35,369 nucleotides of DNA from Micrococcus sp. (GCF_030523875.1 NZ_JAUNHR010000009.1:8709-44077); one strand, 5' to 3'. Shown: positions 23,410-35,364, counted from the first letter of the stretch. Notes: generated by a model not told the origin, from the letters alone. Numbers and translations: made by a program.

Positions 23410-24081
23410 TCAGTACTCGCCCTCGACGTTATGGGTGCCGTCGAAGTAGGCGACCTTCTCCGAGGTGTCGTTCGTGTCCCCCGTGATCGGGTCGATCACC
23501 GTGGCGGACATGAAGAGGTTGTACCGGTACTGGCTGAACGCCGCGGTGATGATCGAGCCGAGGGCGGATCCCACCTCGTACCGCAGGGGGACGCTGACCG
23601 ACTGGCCGGGCAGGAGGGAGCCGGCATAGGTCCAGGTCCACGAACGGGCGGCCCGGCCCTGCGGGCTGAAGGTCATCTCGGGCGCGGGGGAGCTGAGCAG
23701 CGTGTAGTTCACGGATGACGAACGGGCGTCGTAGTCGTAGTTCCACATGACGGCGTCCAGAGTGCCGGTCGGGTTCACCGCCGCGCCCGGGCCGTTGTTG
23801 GTGATCACCATGGCCGCCGGTGCCGAGGCCCGGAATCGGACGGTGTTCGAGTTGAAGGCGTAGACGGGCTGGTCCTCGATGTAGGCCCACGTGACCGGGT
23901 CCACAGACGGGTCGAGCAGCTGGACGGCCAGGTCTCCTGGACCCTCGGGGACCGCGGAGGCCGCGGTGGCCGGCGCAGCCACGGCCACGCTGATCGCTGC
24001 AGCTCCCCAGGCCGAGGCCTGGACGACGACGCGACGGGAGACCGCTGCCGGGGTGGTCGTGACGGGGGTGATGCTCTCCAT
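23410..24081 (-). CDS. Exported protein with Tat-type signal, unknown function
   Basis: The 223-aa product begins with a signal peptide of twin-arginine type: Arg16-Arg17 in AVSRRVVVQASAW, a hydrophobic core, and a probable cleavage site after ATAASA near residue 43. The mature part is beta-rich, with MVITNNGPGAAVNPTGTLDAV resembling the conserved-repeat (DUF11-like) immunoglobulin-type fold, several Trp/Tyr-rich strands, and no LPXTG or membrane anchor. I do not recognise the family. Start 24081 has AGGAG upstream. It begins 26 nt after the cholesterol-oxidase-like gene and ends 2 nt before a GNAT gene, so all three are likely cotranscribed. It could be a secreted partner of the oxidoreductase (inference). 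Confidence 0.7.
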   Translation of the reverse strand: MESITPVTTTPAAVSRRVVVQASAWGAAAISVAVAAPATAASAVPEGPGDLAVQLLDPSVDPVTWAYIEDQPVYAFNSNTVRFRASAPAAMVITNNGPGAAVNPTGTLDAVMWNYDYDARSSSVNYTLLSSPAPEMTFSPQGRAARSWTWTYAGSLLPGQSVSVPLRYEVGSALGSIITAAFSQYRYNLFMSATVIDPITGDTNDTSEKVAYFDGTHNVEGEY

Positions 24082-24107
24082 GGTGAGACTCCTCTGCACT
24101 GCTGCGG

Positions 24108-25610
24108 TCACAGGCGCCCGGCGGCGGCCAGCTTGTCCATGTTGCGCTCGGCGAGCGCCGTGATGGTGACGAAGGGATTGACGCCGATGCGCCCGGGCAC
24201 GAGAGAGCCGTCGACGACGAACAGGTTCGGAGCTCCCTTGACCTCGCCGTTGAGATCCGTCGCCTTGCCGAGGATCATGCCCCCGAGCGGGTGGTAGGTG
24301 AAGTAGTCCGTGAAGGACTTCTCCTCCTCGAAGAGATCCGTCCGATACGACGAGCCGGGCACGGCGGCGTTGATGCGGTCGAAGACCGCCCTGACGGCGG
24401 CCACGGACGGCGCGCTGTCCGCCGCGGTCCAGGTGTTCACCAGGCCACGGGTGGCATCCCACTTCAAGGTGGACAGGCGGCTGTTGCCGGTGATGGCGAG
24501 GTAGACGCTGGTGTTCAGCTCCAGGCCGGTGGGGAACGGGGCGATTTCCGCGAACACAGCCGTGTCCGAGTCGTCCCATGCCCGGATGCCGAGCGCAGGC
24601 ATCCCGGACTGGAGGGTGTTGGTCCGGTCGCCGTGGCGCCGAGCGAGCATGGTGTTCCCGTTCGGCCCCCATCCCAGGCCGATCTCGGCGTTGTCTGCCA
24701 GACCGGGAATGTCGTTCTGGGCCTGGGCCCGCGCCACCAGTCGTGTGGTCCCCAGGGACCCCGCTGCCAGGATCACCTTGTCGTAGGTCGCAACCCGCTG
24801 GCCGACGACGTTGCCCTGGAAGTCGATGGTCTTCAAGGAGACCGCGTAGCCCGTGCGGGCCTGCACGATGCGGGTGACCTCCGTGAACGGGATGACGTTC
24901 ACCAGGCCGGTCGCCCGCGCGGCGGCGAGGATCGTCCGCGGCAGGCTGCGCTTGCCGTGGTTGTTGCCGAAGATCACCTCCTGGTCCAGGGCCGAGCGCA
25001 CGGCGCCGCGGTATCCGACGTGCTCACGCCGCATGTGGTCCCAGTCGTAGACGTTCGGGACGCCCACCACGTCGTAGCCGGCGGCCGTGGCGTGCCGCGC
25101 CGAGGTCCGCGCGTACTGGTAGTACTCCGCCGTGCCGAGGATGTCCACGGGCGGAGCCGCCACCTGCAGGGCCGCGTTCGCCCGTGGATAGTAGGTGGAG
25201 TACATCTCGTCGCCGTCGACCTGGGGCAGGACCCGGCTGAAGTAGGAGCGACCGGGCGTCACGGCCATGCCGCCGTTGACCAGGGAGCCGCCGCCCACGC
25301 CGCGGCCGACGTAGACCTTCATCTCGTCGAAGCGCTCCACGTCCAGCACGCCCGCGCCGCGGGGGATGCTCCGGTTGACCAGGTCGTAGCCGCCCAGGTA
25401 GGCGAAGGGCATGTCCGTGCGGTCCTTGAACCACATGGACCGCGCCGTCGGCGCGGACATCTTGTCGAAGACCTTGCCGTTGGACTTGGGGGGCATGGCG
25501 TCCCAATCGGCACCCATCTCGATGAGGTCCACGCTGACCCCGCGGGCGGTGAGGTGCCGTGCGGCGACGGCGCCGCCGTAGCCGGAGCCGATGATGGCGA
25601 CAGAGGGCAT
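24108..25610 (-). CDS. Cholesterol-oxidase-like GMC flavoenzyme
   Basis: The 500-aa protein follows the type I (non-covalent FAD) cholesterol oxidases of Streptomyces/Brevibacterium closely. It has the FAD-binding GSGYGG at residues 8-13, YVGRGVGGGSLVNGGMAV, FGNNHGKRSLPRT, GWGPNGN, Glu355 in FAEIAPFP, His440 in YHPLGG, and Asn478 in GVNPFVTITALAERN. The spacings Glu-His 85 and His-Asn 38 match the catalytic residues I recall as Glu361, His447 and Asn485. Both oxidation and isomerisation should therefore be possible. The ATG at 25610 has AGGAG 7 nt upstream, and the protein starts directly at the Rossmann strand with no signal peptide, unlike secreted homologues. The actual substrate may be another sterol-like alcohol. 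Confidence 0.88.
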   Translation of the reverse strand: MPSVAIIGSGYGGAVAARHLTARGVSVDLIEMGADWDAMPPKSNGKVFDKMSAPTARSMWFKDRTDMPFAYLGGYDLVNRSIPRGAGVLDVERFDEMKVYVGRGVGGGSLVNGGMAVTPGRSYFSRVLPQVDGDEMYSTYYPRANAALQVAAPPVDILGTAEYYQYARTSARHATAAGYDVVGVPNVYDWDHMRREHVGYRGAVRSALDQEVIFGNNHGKRSLPRTILAAARATGLVNVIPFTEVTRIVQARTGYAVSLKTIDFQGNVVGQRVATYDKVILAAGSLGTTRLVARAQAQNDIPGLADNAEIGLGWGPNGNTMLARRHGDRTNTLQSGMPALGIRAWDDSDTAVFAEIAPFPTGLELNTSVYLAITGNSRLSTLKWDATRGLVNTWTAADSAPSVAAVRAVFDRINAAVPGSSYRTDLFEEEKSFTDYFTYHPLGGMILGKATDLNGEVKGAPNLFVVDGSLVPGRIGVNPFVTITALAERNMDKLAAAGRL

Positions 25611-25691
25611 GAACTGACTCCTGAATGACGGGGTGGAAGAGGGCCGAGGCGTCAGGCACGGGGTCACACACCGAACATCGCCCCGCGCCAC

Positions 25692-25697
25692 ATCCTA
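25692..25697 (-). promoter_or_regulatory. Putative -10 box for the cholesterol-oxidase-like unit
   Basis: TAGGAT on the minus strand lies about 80 nt upstream of the GMC start, in a locally A/T-richer stretch just past the end of the thioredoxin-fold gene. Confidence 0.4.
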
Positions 25698-25705
25698 GCG
25701 CGTAC

Positions 25706-26211
25706 TTAATGGTGCCCCTGCCGCGATCGCGAGCTCGTCGCCTTCTCCCCCGGCCGGCGTAGCCGCTCGCGCAGCCGCTCCCGGTCCGCCTCGGAGGCCA
25801 CCACCCAGTCGCGGCGGCGGGTCCAGGCGGTCGGCACGGCCTGGTGGGGGTGCCCGTCCCGGCGCGCGTGCAGCGCCTCGAGGGCGGCGGCCGCCTCCGG
25901 CTCCTGCCAGATGTTCACCCAGTGCACGCGGTCCCGCTCCTCGGGGCTGAGGACCTTCAGCAGGGTCATGCAGTACTGGCAGCCCGGCCTCCAGAACACC
26001 ACCACGCCGCCCGCGTCCACCGTGCCCTGCGCCTGCGCGAAGGGCCGCGAGCGCACGCGGGTGGCGCGCAGGTACGGGAGCATCAGCAGGACCATCAGCA
26101 CCGCGGACACGATCACGGCCGCATTCTGCTGCGCGGTGCCCCAGATCGTGAACGCGATCCCCGCGCTGATGAAGACCGCCGGGTAGGCCCACGGGTGGCC
26201 GAGCAGCCGCC

Positions 26212-26215
<4 letters not shown>
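25706..26215 (-). CDS. Membrane-anchored glutaredoxin/mycoredoxin-like protein
   Basis: The 169-aa protein has two short hydrophobic segments (residues 10-26 and 33-48), then a basic stretch and a thioredoxin-fold domain. The redox site is Cys79-x-x-Cys82 in VVFWRPGCQYCMTLLKVL, and the cis-proline is Pro128 in AVPTAW, as in glutaredoxins and mycoredoxin-1 (VPT). The hairpin of membrane segments would keep the domain cytosolic. It may reduce mixed disulfides with mycothiol at the membrane (inference). The GTG at 26215 overlaps the preceding stop by 4 nt. It is the last gene of the birA-ligA run and ends with an unusual TAA stop. Confidence 0.75.
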
Positions 26216-29525
<3,310 letters not shown>

Positions 29526-29546
29526 GCGGCGGTCCCGGACACGGCA

Positions 29547-30317
29547 TCAGGGCCGCGGCAGCTCGACCAGCACCACCGTGATGTTGTCCCGCCCGCCGCG
29601 CCACAGCGCCGCCTCCACGAGCCGCTCGGCAGCCTCGGAGAGCGAGCCGGCGTCGTCGAGGATCGCGCGGACCTCCTCGTCCAGCAGCTCCCCGGTCAGG
29701 CCGTCGCTGCACAGCAGGACGCGGTCCCCGGGGGCGAGGTCGATCTCGGCCACGTCCACCGTGAGGGCGTGGCTCGAGCCCAGGGCGCGGGTGATGACGT
29801 TGCGGCGCGGGTGCACGCGTGCCTCCGCCGGTGTCAGCTCGCCGGCCTCCACCATCATCTGCACCGCGGAGTGGTCCACGGTCAGCTGCTGGAGCACGGG
29901 AGCGCCCACGGGACGCAGGTAGGCGCGCGAGTCGCCCACGTTGGCGACCGCCCAGCGGCCGCGCTCCACGTCCAGGCAGGCCAGGGCGGTGAGGGTGGTG
30001 CCGGAGCGGCCCCCGCCGGCCTCGATGACCGCGGCGTTGGCCTCGTGGACCAGGGCCCCGAACTCCTGGGGCGTGTGCGCCGTGCCCGGGGCGAGGACCT
30101 CCGGCGCACGCCGCTCGAGCAGCTCGACCGCGGCGGCCGAGGCCACCTCTCCGGCCTCGTGACCGCCCATGCCGTCCGCCACGGCGGCCAGCAGCAGCGG
30201 ATCGCCGACGACGGCCCAGGAGTCCTCGTTCAGCTCCCGGACGGCTCCCACGTGGGTCACCGCCACCGCCTCGGGCTGCGCGGACGTGCCCGCGCCGGTG
30301 GTCGGCTGCTCGCTCAT
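29547..30317 (-). CDS. PP2C-family Ser/Thr protein phosphatase
   Basis: The 256-aa soluble phosphatase has the PPM metal-site motifs: VRELNEDSW (Glu31-Asp32), AVADGMGGH (Asp48), SGTTLTAL, VGDSRAYL, LLCSDGLT and the final GGRDNITVV (Asp244). All metal ligands are present. It has only the catalytic domain, with no PASTA, FHA or membrane segment, and would remove phosphate from protein Ser/Thr in the cytosol. It follows the adenylate cyclase gene by 12 nt, which suggests a shared signalling unit. No kinase is encoded in the window. Confidence 0.93.
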   Translation of the reverse strand: MSEQPTTGAGTSAQPEAVAVTHVGAVRELNEDSWAVVGDPLLLAAVADGMGGHEAGEVASAAAVELLERRAPEVLAPGTAHTPQEFGALVHEANAAVIEAGGGRSGTTLTALACLDVERGRWAVANVGDSRAYLRPVGAPVLQQLTVDHSAVQMMVEAGELTPAEARVHPRRNVITRALGSSHALTVDVAEIDLAPGDRVLLCSDGLTGELLDEEVRAILDDAGSLSEAAERLVEAALWRGGRDNITVVLVELPRP

Positions 30318-30329
30318 GGGACCTCGGGT

Positions 30330-31493
30330 TCAGTCGGTGATCAGGGGCTGCGCCGAGCCGTTCATGAGGAGGGAGGGGCGGACCTCTCCGAACCCCCGGA
30401 CGATCCGCGGCGGCTGCGGGACGAGCACGAAGCGCTCGTCCTCGGAGAGGGCGGCCGCGGTCATGGCGTCCACGAGCACGGTACCCGGATCCGCCAGGGA
30501 CGTCAGCCGGGAGGCCAGGTTCACGGTGGGCCCGTAGATGTCCCCCAGGCGGGAGAGCACGCGCCCCCACGCCAGGGACACCCGGGCCGAGGGCAGCTCC
30601 CTGTCCGCCGCCATGGCGTCGGAGAGCGCCAGCGCGATCTCCGCTCCGGCCTCCGGGGTCTCCGCGTTGAACAGCACCTCGTCCCCGACGGTCTTCACGA
30701 GCCAGCCGCCGCCGGCCGCGATGATCTCGGCGGCCTTGGACTCGAAGCGCTGGACGGTGCGGGCCAACGTCCTCTCGTCCATGGTCCGGGAGAGCGTGGT
30801 GTAGGAGACCATGTCCGCGAACCCGACCGCGCGGGCCAGGGGCAGCGGCGCGTCGTCCTCGGAGCCCTCCCGGCCCTGCTCGGACGCCGCCAGGCCCGCC
30901 TCCACGCGCACCGTCAGGCGCTGCACGGCGTTGTTGAGCTGGCGCCGGTAGACCACGCGCATGACCTTCTCCAGCGGGGTGATGATCTCGGGCAGCAGGT
31001 CGACGGCGGCCCGCCGGGCCTCCGGGTCCGTCCTGCCCTCCGAGGCGATCTGGTCCTCCACCAGCGCCTCGATCTGCCACACCACCATGCGGTCCGTCAT
31101 CTGGCCCACCGAGCGGGCCAGGGACACGGCCGTCTCCTCGTTGAGGGTGCCCTCGCGGACCAGCTGCAGGACCGAGTCGAAGGCGTCCAGGTCCTCCTCG
31201 GAGAACACGGTCTCCTCATCCGGCACGTCCGGGTAGCCCAGGGCGCGGGAGATCCGCCGGGCGGCACCGGCGGAGATCCCTAGCCGGCGGGCGGCCTCGC
31301 GCCGGGAGAAGGCGCGCGGTCCCACCACGAGGCCCGCGTCGAGGGTGCGCATGGCGCTCGTCCAGCCGGGCTGGGTGACGGGGGCGGGCGTGCGGCGGGG
31401 ACGCCCGGCGGCGGCGCGGGGGCCGTCCGGCGAGGGCACCACGGGCAGGGGCGCGGTGGCGGGGGTCGCCGGGTCGGGGCGGTGGCGGGTCAT
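30330..31493 (-). CDS. Class III adenylate cyclase with N-terminal regulatory domain
   Basis: The 387-aa protein has a Pro/Arg-rich N terminus, a helical regulatory region (about 50-200) starting with a MerR-like helix-turn-helix SRREAARRLGISAGAARRISRALGY, and a C-terminal cyclase homology domain. Catalytic residues are complete: metal-binding Asp227 (GFADMVS) and Asp271 (VGDEVL), adenine-selecting Lys267 and Asp318, and transition-state Asn325 and Arg329 (GPTVNLASRL). Spacing and architecture resemble the pH-sensing M. tuberculosis cyclase Rv1264, where the N-terminal domain is autoinhibitory. The ATG at 31493 overlaps the PH-domain gene stop by 4 nt. It is a cytosolic homodimer by analogy; cAMP is the expected product. 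Confidence 0.92.
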   Translation of the reverse strand: MTRHRPDPATPATAPLPVVPSPDGPRAAAGRPRRTPAPVTQPGWTSAMRTLDAGLVVGPRAFSRREAARRLGISAGAARRISRALGYPDVPDEETVFSEEDLDAFDSVLQLVREGTLNEETAVSLARSVGQMTDRMVVWQIEALVEDQIASEGRTDPEARRAAVDLLPEIITPLEKVMRVVYRRQLNNAVQRLTVRVEAGLAASEQGREGSEDDAPLPLARAVGFADMVSYTTLSRTMDERTLARTVQRFESKAAEIIAAGGGWLVKTVGDEVLFNAETPEAGAEIALALSDAMAADRELPSARVSLAWGRVLSRLGDIYGPTVNLASRLTSLADPGTVLVDAMTAAALSEDERFVLVPQPPRIVRGFGEVRPSLLMNGSAQPLITD

Positions 31494-32020
31494 CGGGGTC
31501 CTCCCCCCAGGTCGGCGGCAGGCCGGGAGACGGTCCGGGCCCGGCGGGTGGTCTCGGCGAGCAGCTCCTCGAAGCGGGCGGCCTCGGGGACATCGGTGAG
31601 GCGCCAGTACACCTGCCGGATCGGGTCCTGGAACAGGACCAGCAGGTCGCCGGCGCCCGCGCCGCGGCCGCGGCGCTCCACGTCCGCGATGGCCACCAGC
31701 GGCATGGCGCCGTCCGGACCGCCGCCGAGGCCCGTGCGGCGGATCAGGCGTGCGGTGGTGAGCACGGTGCGGCCCGTCAGCCAGCGCAGCAGGGGACGGA
31801 GCGTGCCCAGCAGGACGGCCAGCGCGGCCGCGGCCCACAGGAGGGTGTCCAGCCACGGGGCGGCCCGGTCCACGACGCCGGGCAGGTCCGGGCGGGCCAG
31901 CACGCCCCGCGCCAGGCCGAGCAGGAAGGCGGTGGCCACCAGGGCGGAGGCGGCGCCGAGGAGCGCGCGGGGATGGCGGCGCGTGCGCACCACCACCTGC
32001 TCGCCGGGCTCCAGCCGCAT
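31490..32020 (-). CDS. Membrane protein with bacterial PH-like domain
   Basis: The 176-aa protein begins RLEPGEQVVVRTRRHPRALL, followed by two hydrophobic segments (about 20-42 and 57-77) and then a beta-rich soluble part (TVLTTARLIRRTGLGG, PLVAIADVERRGRGAGAGDLLVLFQDP). That is the layout of the bPH2/DUF304-type 'PH domain' membrane proteins. Its role is unknown. It is placed 45 nt after birA and overlaps the cyclase start by 4 nt, so it might tether or inform the cyclase (inference only). No good Shine-Dalgarno decides the start; the ATG at 32020 gives the family's usual N terminus. Confidence 0.7.
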   Translation of the reverse strand: MRLEPGEQVVVRTRRHPRALLGAASALVATAFLLGLARGVLARPDLPGVVDRAAPWLDTLLWAAAALAVLLGTLRPLLRWLTGRTVLTTARLIRRTGLGGGPDGAMPLVAIADVERRGRGAGAGDLLVLFQDPIRQVYWRLTDVPEAARFEELLAETTRRARTVSRPAADLGGGPR

Positions 32021-32065
32021 CCTCGTCCACCTCCGGGACTGTCCGTGCCGGGCGCCCGTGGGGCG

Positions 32066-32899
32066 TCACCGGCTCCGGCGCACGTCACCCCGCAGGTGGA
32101 CCACGTCGCCGGCGCTGATCTCGGTCTCCAGTGTCTCACGGCCCCCGGCGGCGGTCCGGACCCGCAGGAGGCCTCCGGGACCCAGCCCCACGGCCTCCCC
32201 CTCGAGCACCGTGCCGTCCGGCAGCTCGGCCCGCACGGCCCGCCCGGGCGTGCTCAGCCGCGCCGCCACGGGGGCCACGGCGGGGTGGGTCCCGTCCACG
32301 GGGTCGGCGACTCCGTCCAGGGCCGCGGCGAACGCGTCCGCGGCGGTCACGACGGCGGTGCGCAGCTCCTCCGCGAGGGCCTGCGGCGAGGGCACGGCGG
32401 CGGCCGGGACCCAGTCGGCGAGCGCGGTGGCGGTGGGGGCCGGGGGCCCATCCGGGAAGGCCAGGTTCACGCCCGTGCCCACCACCACGCCGCCGCCCGG
32501 GGCCACGGTGGCCAGCACGCCGCACAGCTTGCGCCCGTCCTCGGCGAGGACGTCGTTGGGCCACTTCACGTGCGTGGGGGCGCCCCGGTCCGCGAGAAGT
32601 CCGGCCACCGCCGACGCCGCCACGAGGGAGAGCCAGCTCCAGTGGGCCGGGGCCAGCGGGCCGGAGGGACCGGCCGGCCGCAGCAGCACAGACAGGGCCA
32701 GGGACGTGCCCGGAGGAGCCTCCCAGACCCGTCCGTGGCGTCCGCGCCCGGACCGCTGGTCCGCGGTGGCGAGCGCATCGCCGTGGCCGGGGTGCGGCGT
32801 CGCGCCGGGCGGCCCCGGCGGGCTCACCGCCCCGGGGAGCAGACGCAGCAGCGCGTCCTGTGTGGAGTCCACGGAGTCCAGCCACCTGAGTCGTCCCAT
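32066..32899 (-). CDS. birA: Biotin-[acetyl-CoA-carboxylase] ligase, monofunctional
   Basis: The 277-aa protein attaches biotin to the carrier domain of acyl-CoA carboxylase. It has WLDSVDSTQD, the biotinyl-AMP loop SGRGRHGRVWEAPPG, HVKWPNDVL with the conserved Lys, and the C-terminal SH3-like domain (TVLEGEAVGLGPGGLLRV). There is no N-terminal helix-turn-helix, so unlike E. coli BirA it is not a repressor. The start at 32899 is preceded immediately by GGAGGA (too close to act as Shine-Dalgarno) and 7 nt upstream by TATACC, fitting a leaderless message. It is divergent from the DUF1622-accD-accE genes, which encode subunits of its target complex. Confidence 0.94.
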   Translation of the reverse strand: MGRLRWLDSVDSTQDALLRLLPGAVSPPGPPGATPHPGHGDALATADQRSGRGRHGRVWEAPPGTSLALSVLLRPAGPSGPLAPAHWSWLSLVAASAVAGLLADRGAPTHVKWPNDVLAEDGRKLCGVLATVAPGGGVVVGTGVNLAFPDGPPAPTATALADWVPAAAVPSPQALAEELRTAVVTAADAFAAALDGVADPVDGTHPAVAPVAARLSTPGRAVRAELPDGTVLEGEAVGLGPGGLLRVRTAAGGRETLETEISAGDVVHLRGDVRRSR

Positions 32900-32906
32900 T
32901 CCTCCA

Positions 32907-32912
32907 GGTATA
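32907..32912 (-). promoter_or_regulatory. -10 box for birA (leaderless)
   Basis: TATACC on the minus strand is followed by 7 nt and the ATG at 32899. The last base departs from TANNNT. Confidence 0.4.
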
Positions 32913-32968
32913 GCGGACCGCGGGGCGGGCGCGTCGCACCCGGACGGTCCGCCCCTGCGGCACGGGCG

Positions 32969-32974
32969 TATCCT
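32969..32974 (+). promoter_or_regulatory. Putative -10 box for the DUF1622 gene
   Basis: TATCCT lies about 55 nt upstream of the GTG at 33029 and diverges from the birA promoter. Confidence 0.4.
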
Positions 32975-33028
32975 CGGCCCGTCCCCGGGCGTCCGCGCGG
33001 GGCTCGGACGAGCGGAAGCAGGTGCCCC

Positions 33029-33421
33029 GTGGAGGAGACGATCCAGGCCGTGATCGGCGTCGTGATCCTGGTGGTGGAGTCCCTGGGCGCCGCCGCCGTG
33101 GCGGTGGGCGCCGCGGTGGCCGTCGCCCTGCTGGTGCGCGGCTGGCTGGGCGGGGACCGGCACGGGATGACCCGGGCGCGGATCGCCCTCGGCCGGGCCC
33201 TCGCCCTGGCCCTGGAGTTCCAGCTGGCGGCGGACGTGCTGGCCACCGCCGTGGCCCCCACGTGGGACATGATCGGGCGCCTCGCGGCCATCGCCGCCAT
33301 CCGCACGGCGCTGAACTACTTCCTCGCCAAGGAGATCGCCGAGCAGCAGGAGATCATGGCCCGGGACGAGGACGCGCTGCCCGATCGACCCTCCCGCTCC
33401 CGGGCCGCCCACGTAGACTGA
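33029..33421 (+). CDS. DUF1622-family membrane protein
   Basis: The 130-aa protein has an N-terminal hydrophobic segment (IQAVIGVVILVVESLGAAAVAVGAAVAVALLV), a basic loop (RHGMTRARIALGRALAL), then LEFQLAADVLATAVAPTWDMIGRLAAIAAIRTALNYFLAKEI. The EFxxAADxxxTxxxPTW and RTxLNYFLxxE blocks are the DUF1622 signature as I recall it. Two to three membrane spans with a charged C terminus are predicted. Function unknown. The GTG at 33029 follows a weak GCAGG. It is 90 nt upstream of accD. Confidence 0.8.
   Translation: MEETIQAVIGVVILVVESLGAAAVAVGAAVAVALLVRGWLGGDRHGMTRARIALGRALALALEFQLAADVLATAVAPTWDMIGRLAAIAAIRTALNYFLAKEIAEQQEIMARDEDALPDRPSRSRAAHVD
33414..33419 (+). promoter_or_regulatory. Putative -10 box for accD
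   Basis: TAGACT overlaps the last codons of the DUF1622 gene, about 93 nt upstream of the accD start. It may provide separate expression of the carboxylase genes. Confidence 0.3.
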
Positions 33422-33511
33422 CCGCCGCACCAGACCCCGCATCCCCTCCCATCAGACCGCCGCGGCGGGCCCGTCCGGACCCGGCCGCCGCCCCTTCCCG
33501 AGGAGCATCGC

Positions 33512-35095
33512 GTGACCGACCCCGACCTCAGCACCACCGCCGGCCGGCTGGCCGATCTGCACCGCCGGCTGGAGGCCACCGCGGCCCCGGGCGGGGACGC
33601 GGCCGTGCAGCGTCAGCACGCCCGCGGCAAGCACACCGCCCGCGAGCGCGTGGACCTGCTGCTGGACGAGGGCTCGTTCGTGGAGCTGGACGCCCTGTCC
33701 ACGCATCGCACCACCGCGTTCGGCATGGACGCCAGGCACCCGGCGGGCGACGGCGTGGTGGCCGGCTTCGGCACGGTGGACGGCCGGCAGGTGGCCGTGT
33801 ACTCGCAGGACTTCACGGTGTTCGGCGGCTCGCTGTCCGAGCGCAACGGGCAGAAGATCGTGAAGGTGCAGGAGTTCGCCGCGCGCAACGGGTGCCCGGT
33901 GATCGGCATCCTGGACGGCGGCGGCGCGCGCATCCAGGAGGGCGTGGCCTCCCTGGCGCAGTTCGCGGACATCTTCCGGAACAACGTGCTGGCCTCCGGG
34001 ATGATCCCGCAGATCTCCCTGATCATGGGCCCGTCCGCGGGCGGCGCGGCGTACTCGCCGGCGCTGACCGACGTCGTGGTGATGGTGGACCAGACCTCCC
34101 ACATGTTCATCACCGGCCCCGACGTGATCAAGACCGTCACGGGCGAGGACGTGGACATGGAGACCCTGGGCGGCGCCCGGTCCCACAACAGCACCTCCGG
34201 CACCGCGCACTACATGGCCTCCTCCGAGGAGGACGCGATCGCCTACGTGCAGGACCTGCTGGAGTTCCTGCCCTCGAACAATCTGGCCGAGGCCCCCGCG
34301 TTCGAGCCGGCGTCCCTCGAGGTGACGGCGGAGGACGAGGCGCTGGACACGCTCGTCCCGGACTCGGCGAACCAGCCGTACGACATGCTCGAGGTGGTCT
34401 CCGCGCTGGTGGACGACGGGCAGCTGCTGCAGCTGCAGGAGATGTACGCCCCCAACGTGATCACCGGCCTGGCCCGGATGGACGGGATGAGCGTGGGCGT
34501 GGTGGCCAACCAGCCGCAGCAGCTCGCGGGCACGCTGGACATCGCCGCGTCGGAGAAGGCCGCGCGGTTCGTGCGGTTCTGCGACGCCTTCAACATCCCG
34601 ATCCTCACCTTGGTGGACGTCCCCGGCTTCCTGCCCGGCACGGACCAGGAGTTCAACGGCATCATCCGCCGCGGGGCGAAGCTCATCTACGCGTACGCGG
34701 AGGCCTCGGTGCCGAAGCTCACCGTGATCACTCGCAAGGCGTTCGGCGGCGCATACATCGTGATGGGCTCCAAGAAGCTCGGCGCGGACCTGAACCTCGC
34801 GTGGCCGTCGGCGCAGATCGGCGTGATGGGTCCGCAGGGCGCGGTCAACATCCTGTACCGCCGGGAGCTGCAGGCCGCCGAGGAGGCGGGCGAGGACGTG
34901 GAGGCCCGCCGCGCGCAGATCGTGGCGGACTACGAGGCGGAGCTGCTCAACCCCTACCAGGCCGCGGACCTGGGCTACGTGGACGCGGTGGTCCCGCCGC
35001 GCGAGACCCGCGCGCAGCTCGTGCGCGCGCTGCGGGCCACCCACCACAAGCGCGAAGCCCGCCCCGCCAAGAAGCATGGGAACATGCCGCTGTGA
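33512..35095 (+). CDS. accD: Acyl-CoA carboxylase beta subunit (carboxyltransferase)
   Basis: The 527-aa protein is the carboxyltransferase subunit of actinobacterial acyl-CoA carboxylases (AccD5/PccB type). Visible blocks are [35 protein letters not shown], the N-terminal oxyanion region [29 protein letters not shown], and the C-terminal [41 protein letters not shown] (given in parts) and [15 protein letters not shown]. The usual [10 protein letters not shown] reads [10 protein letters not shown] here. The GTG at 33512 has GAGGAG 7 nt upstream. It overlaps the epsilon gene by 4 nt and would work with a biotinylated alpha subunit encoded elsewhere. Acetyl- versus propionyl-CoA specificity was not resolved. 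Confidence 0.95.
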   Translation: MTDPDLSTTAGRLADLHRRLEATAAPGGDAAVQRQHARGKHTARERVDLLLDEGSFVELDALSTHRTTAFGMDARHPAGDGVVAGFGTVDGRQVAVYSQDFTVFGGSLSERNGQKIVKVQEFAARNGCPVIGILDGGGARIQEGVASLAQFADIFRNNVLASGMIPQISLIMGPSAGGAAYSPALTDVVVMVDQTSHMFITGPDVIKTVTGEDVDMETLGGARSHNSTSGTAHYMASSEEDAIAYVQDLLEFLPSNNLAEAPAFEPASLEVTAEDEALDTLVPDSANQPYDMLEVVSALVDDGQLLQLQEMYAPNVITGLARMDGMSVGVVANQPQQLAGTLDIAASEKAARFVRFCDAFNIPILTLVDVPGFLPGTDQEFNGIIRRGAKLIYAYAEASVPKLTVITRKAFGGAYIVMGSKKLGADLNLAWPSAQIGVMGPQGAVNILYRRELQAAEEAGEDVEARRAQIVADYEAELLNPYQAADLGYVDAVVPPRETRAQLVRALRATHHKREARPAKKHGNMPL

Positions 35096-35364
35096 GCACC
35101 GCGCAGCACACCCCGCGCCCGCGCGGGGAGCAGGAGGAGCCCGACCCCGTCCGCCTCGACGGCGCCCAGCTCGAACCCGAGGAGATGGCCGCCCTGACCG
35201 CGGTGCTCGCCCAGATGCGCGCCCAGGGCGCCACGGCGGTCCCCCAGGCGGGCCGGCAGGGCCGCCTACGGCGCCCCGACCGCACCCTCCTGCGCCGCGG
35301 GGACCTGGGGCTGTGGGCCCGGCCGGGTCAGGACCAGTGGCGGCGCGCGGCGGGGTGGCGATGA
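35092..35364 (+). CDS. accE: Acyl-CoA carboxylase epsilon subunit
   Basis: The 90-aa protein has an acidic N terminus ([23 protein letters not shown]), the helix [11 protein letters not shown], a basic linker and a Trp-containing end ([17 protein letters not shown]). This is the layout of the small epsilon subunit that binds actinobacterial carboxyltransferases and stimulates activity. The conservation is low, so the call leans on position: it overlaps the accD stop by 4 nt (GTGA) and precedes another coupled gene. Confidence 0.8.
   Translation: MSTAQHTPRPRGEQEEPDPVRLDGAQLEPEEMAALTAVLAQMRAQGATAVPQAGRQGRLRRPDRTLLRRGDLGLWARPGQDQWRRAAGWR

Noticed and set aside
25611..25691. Longer start for the cholesterol-oxidase-like gene that might add a signal peptide
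   Set aside because: The extra residues have no twin-Arg, no hydrophobic core and no ribosome-binding site, whereas 25610 has AGGAG and begins at the FAD strand.
23410..25700. Horizontally acquired island around the cholesterol-oxidase-like unit
   Set aside because: Base composition looks slightly less G/C-rich by eye, but there are no integrase, IS, tRNA or repeat boundaries, and the genes are typical of actinobacteria. A sliding GC3 plot would be needed.
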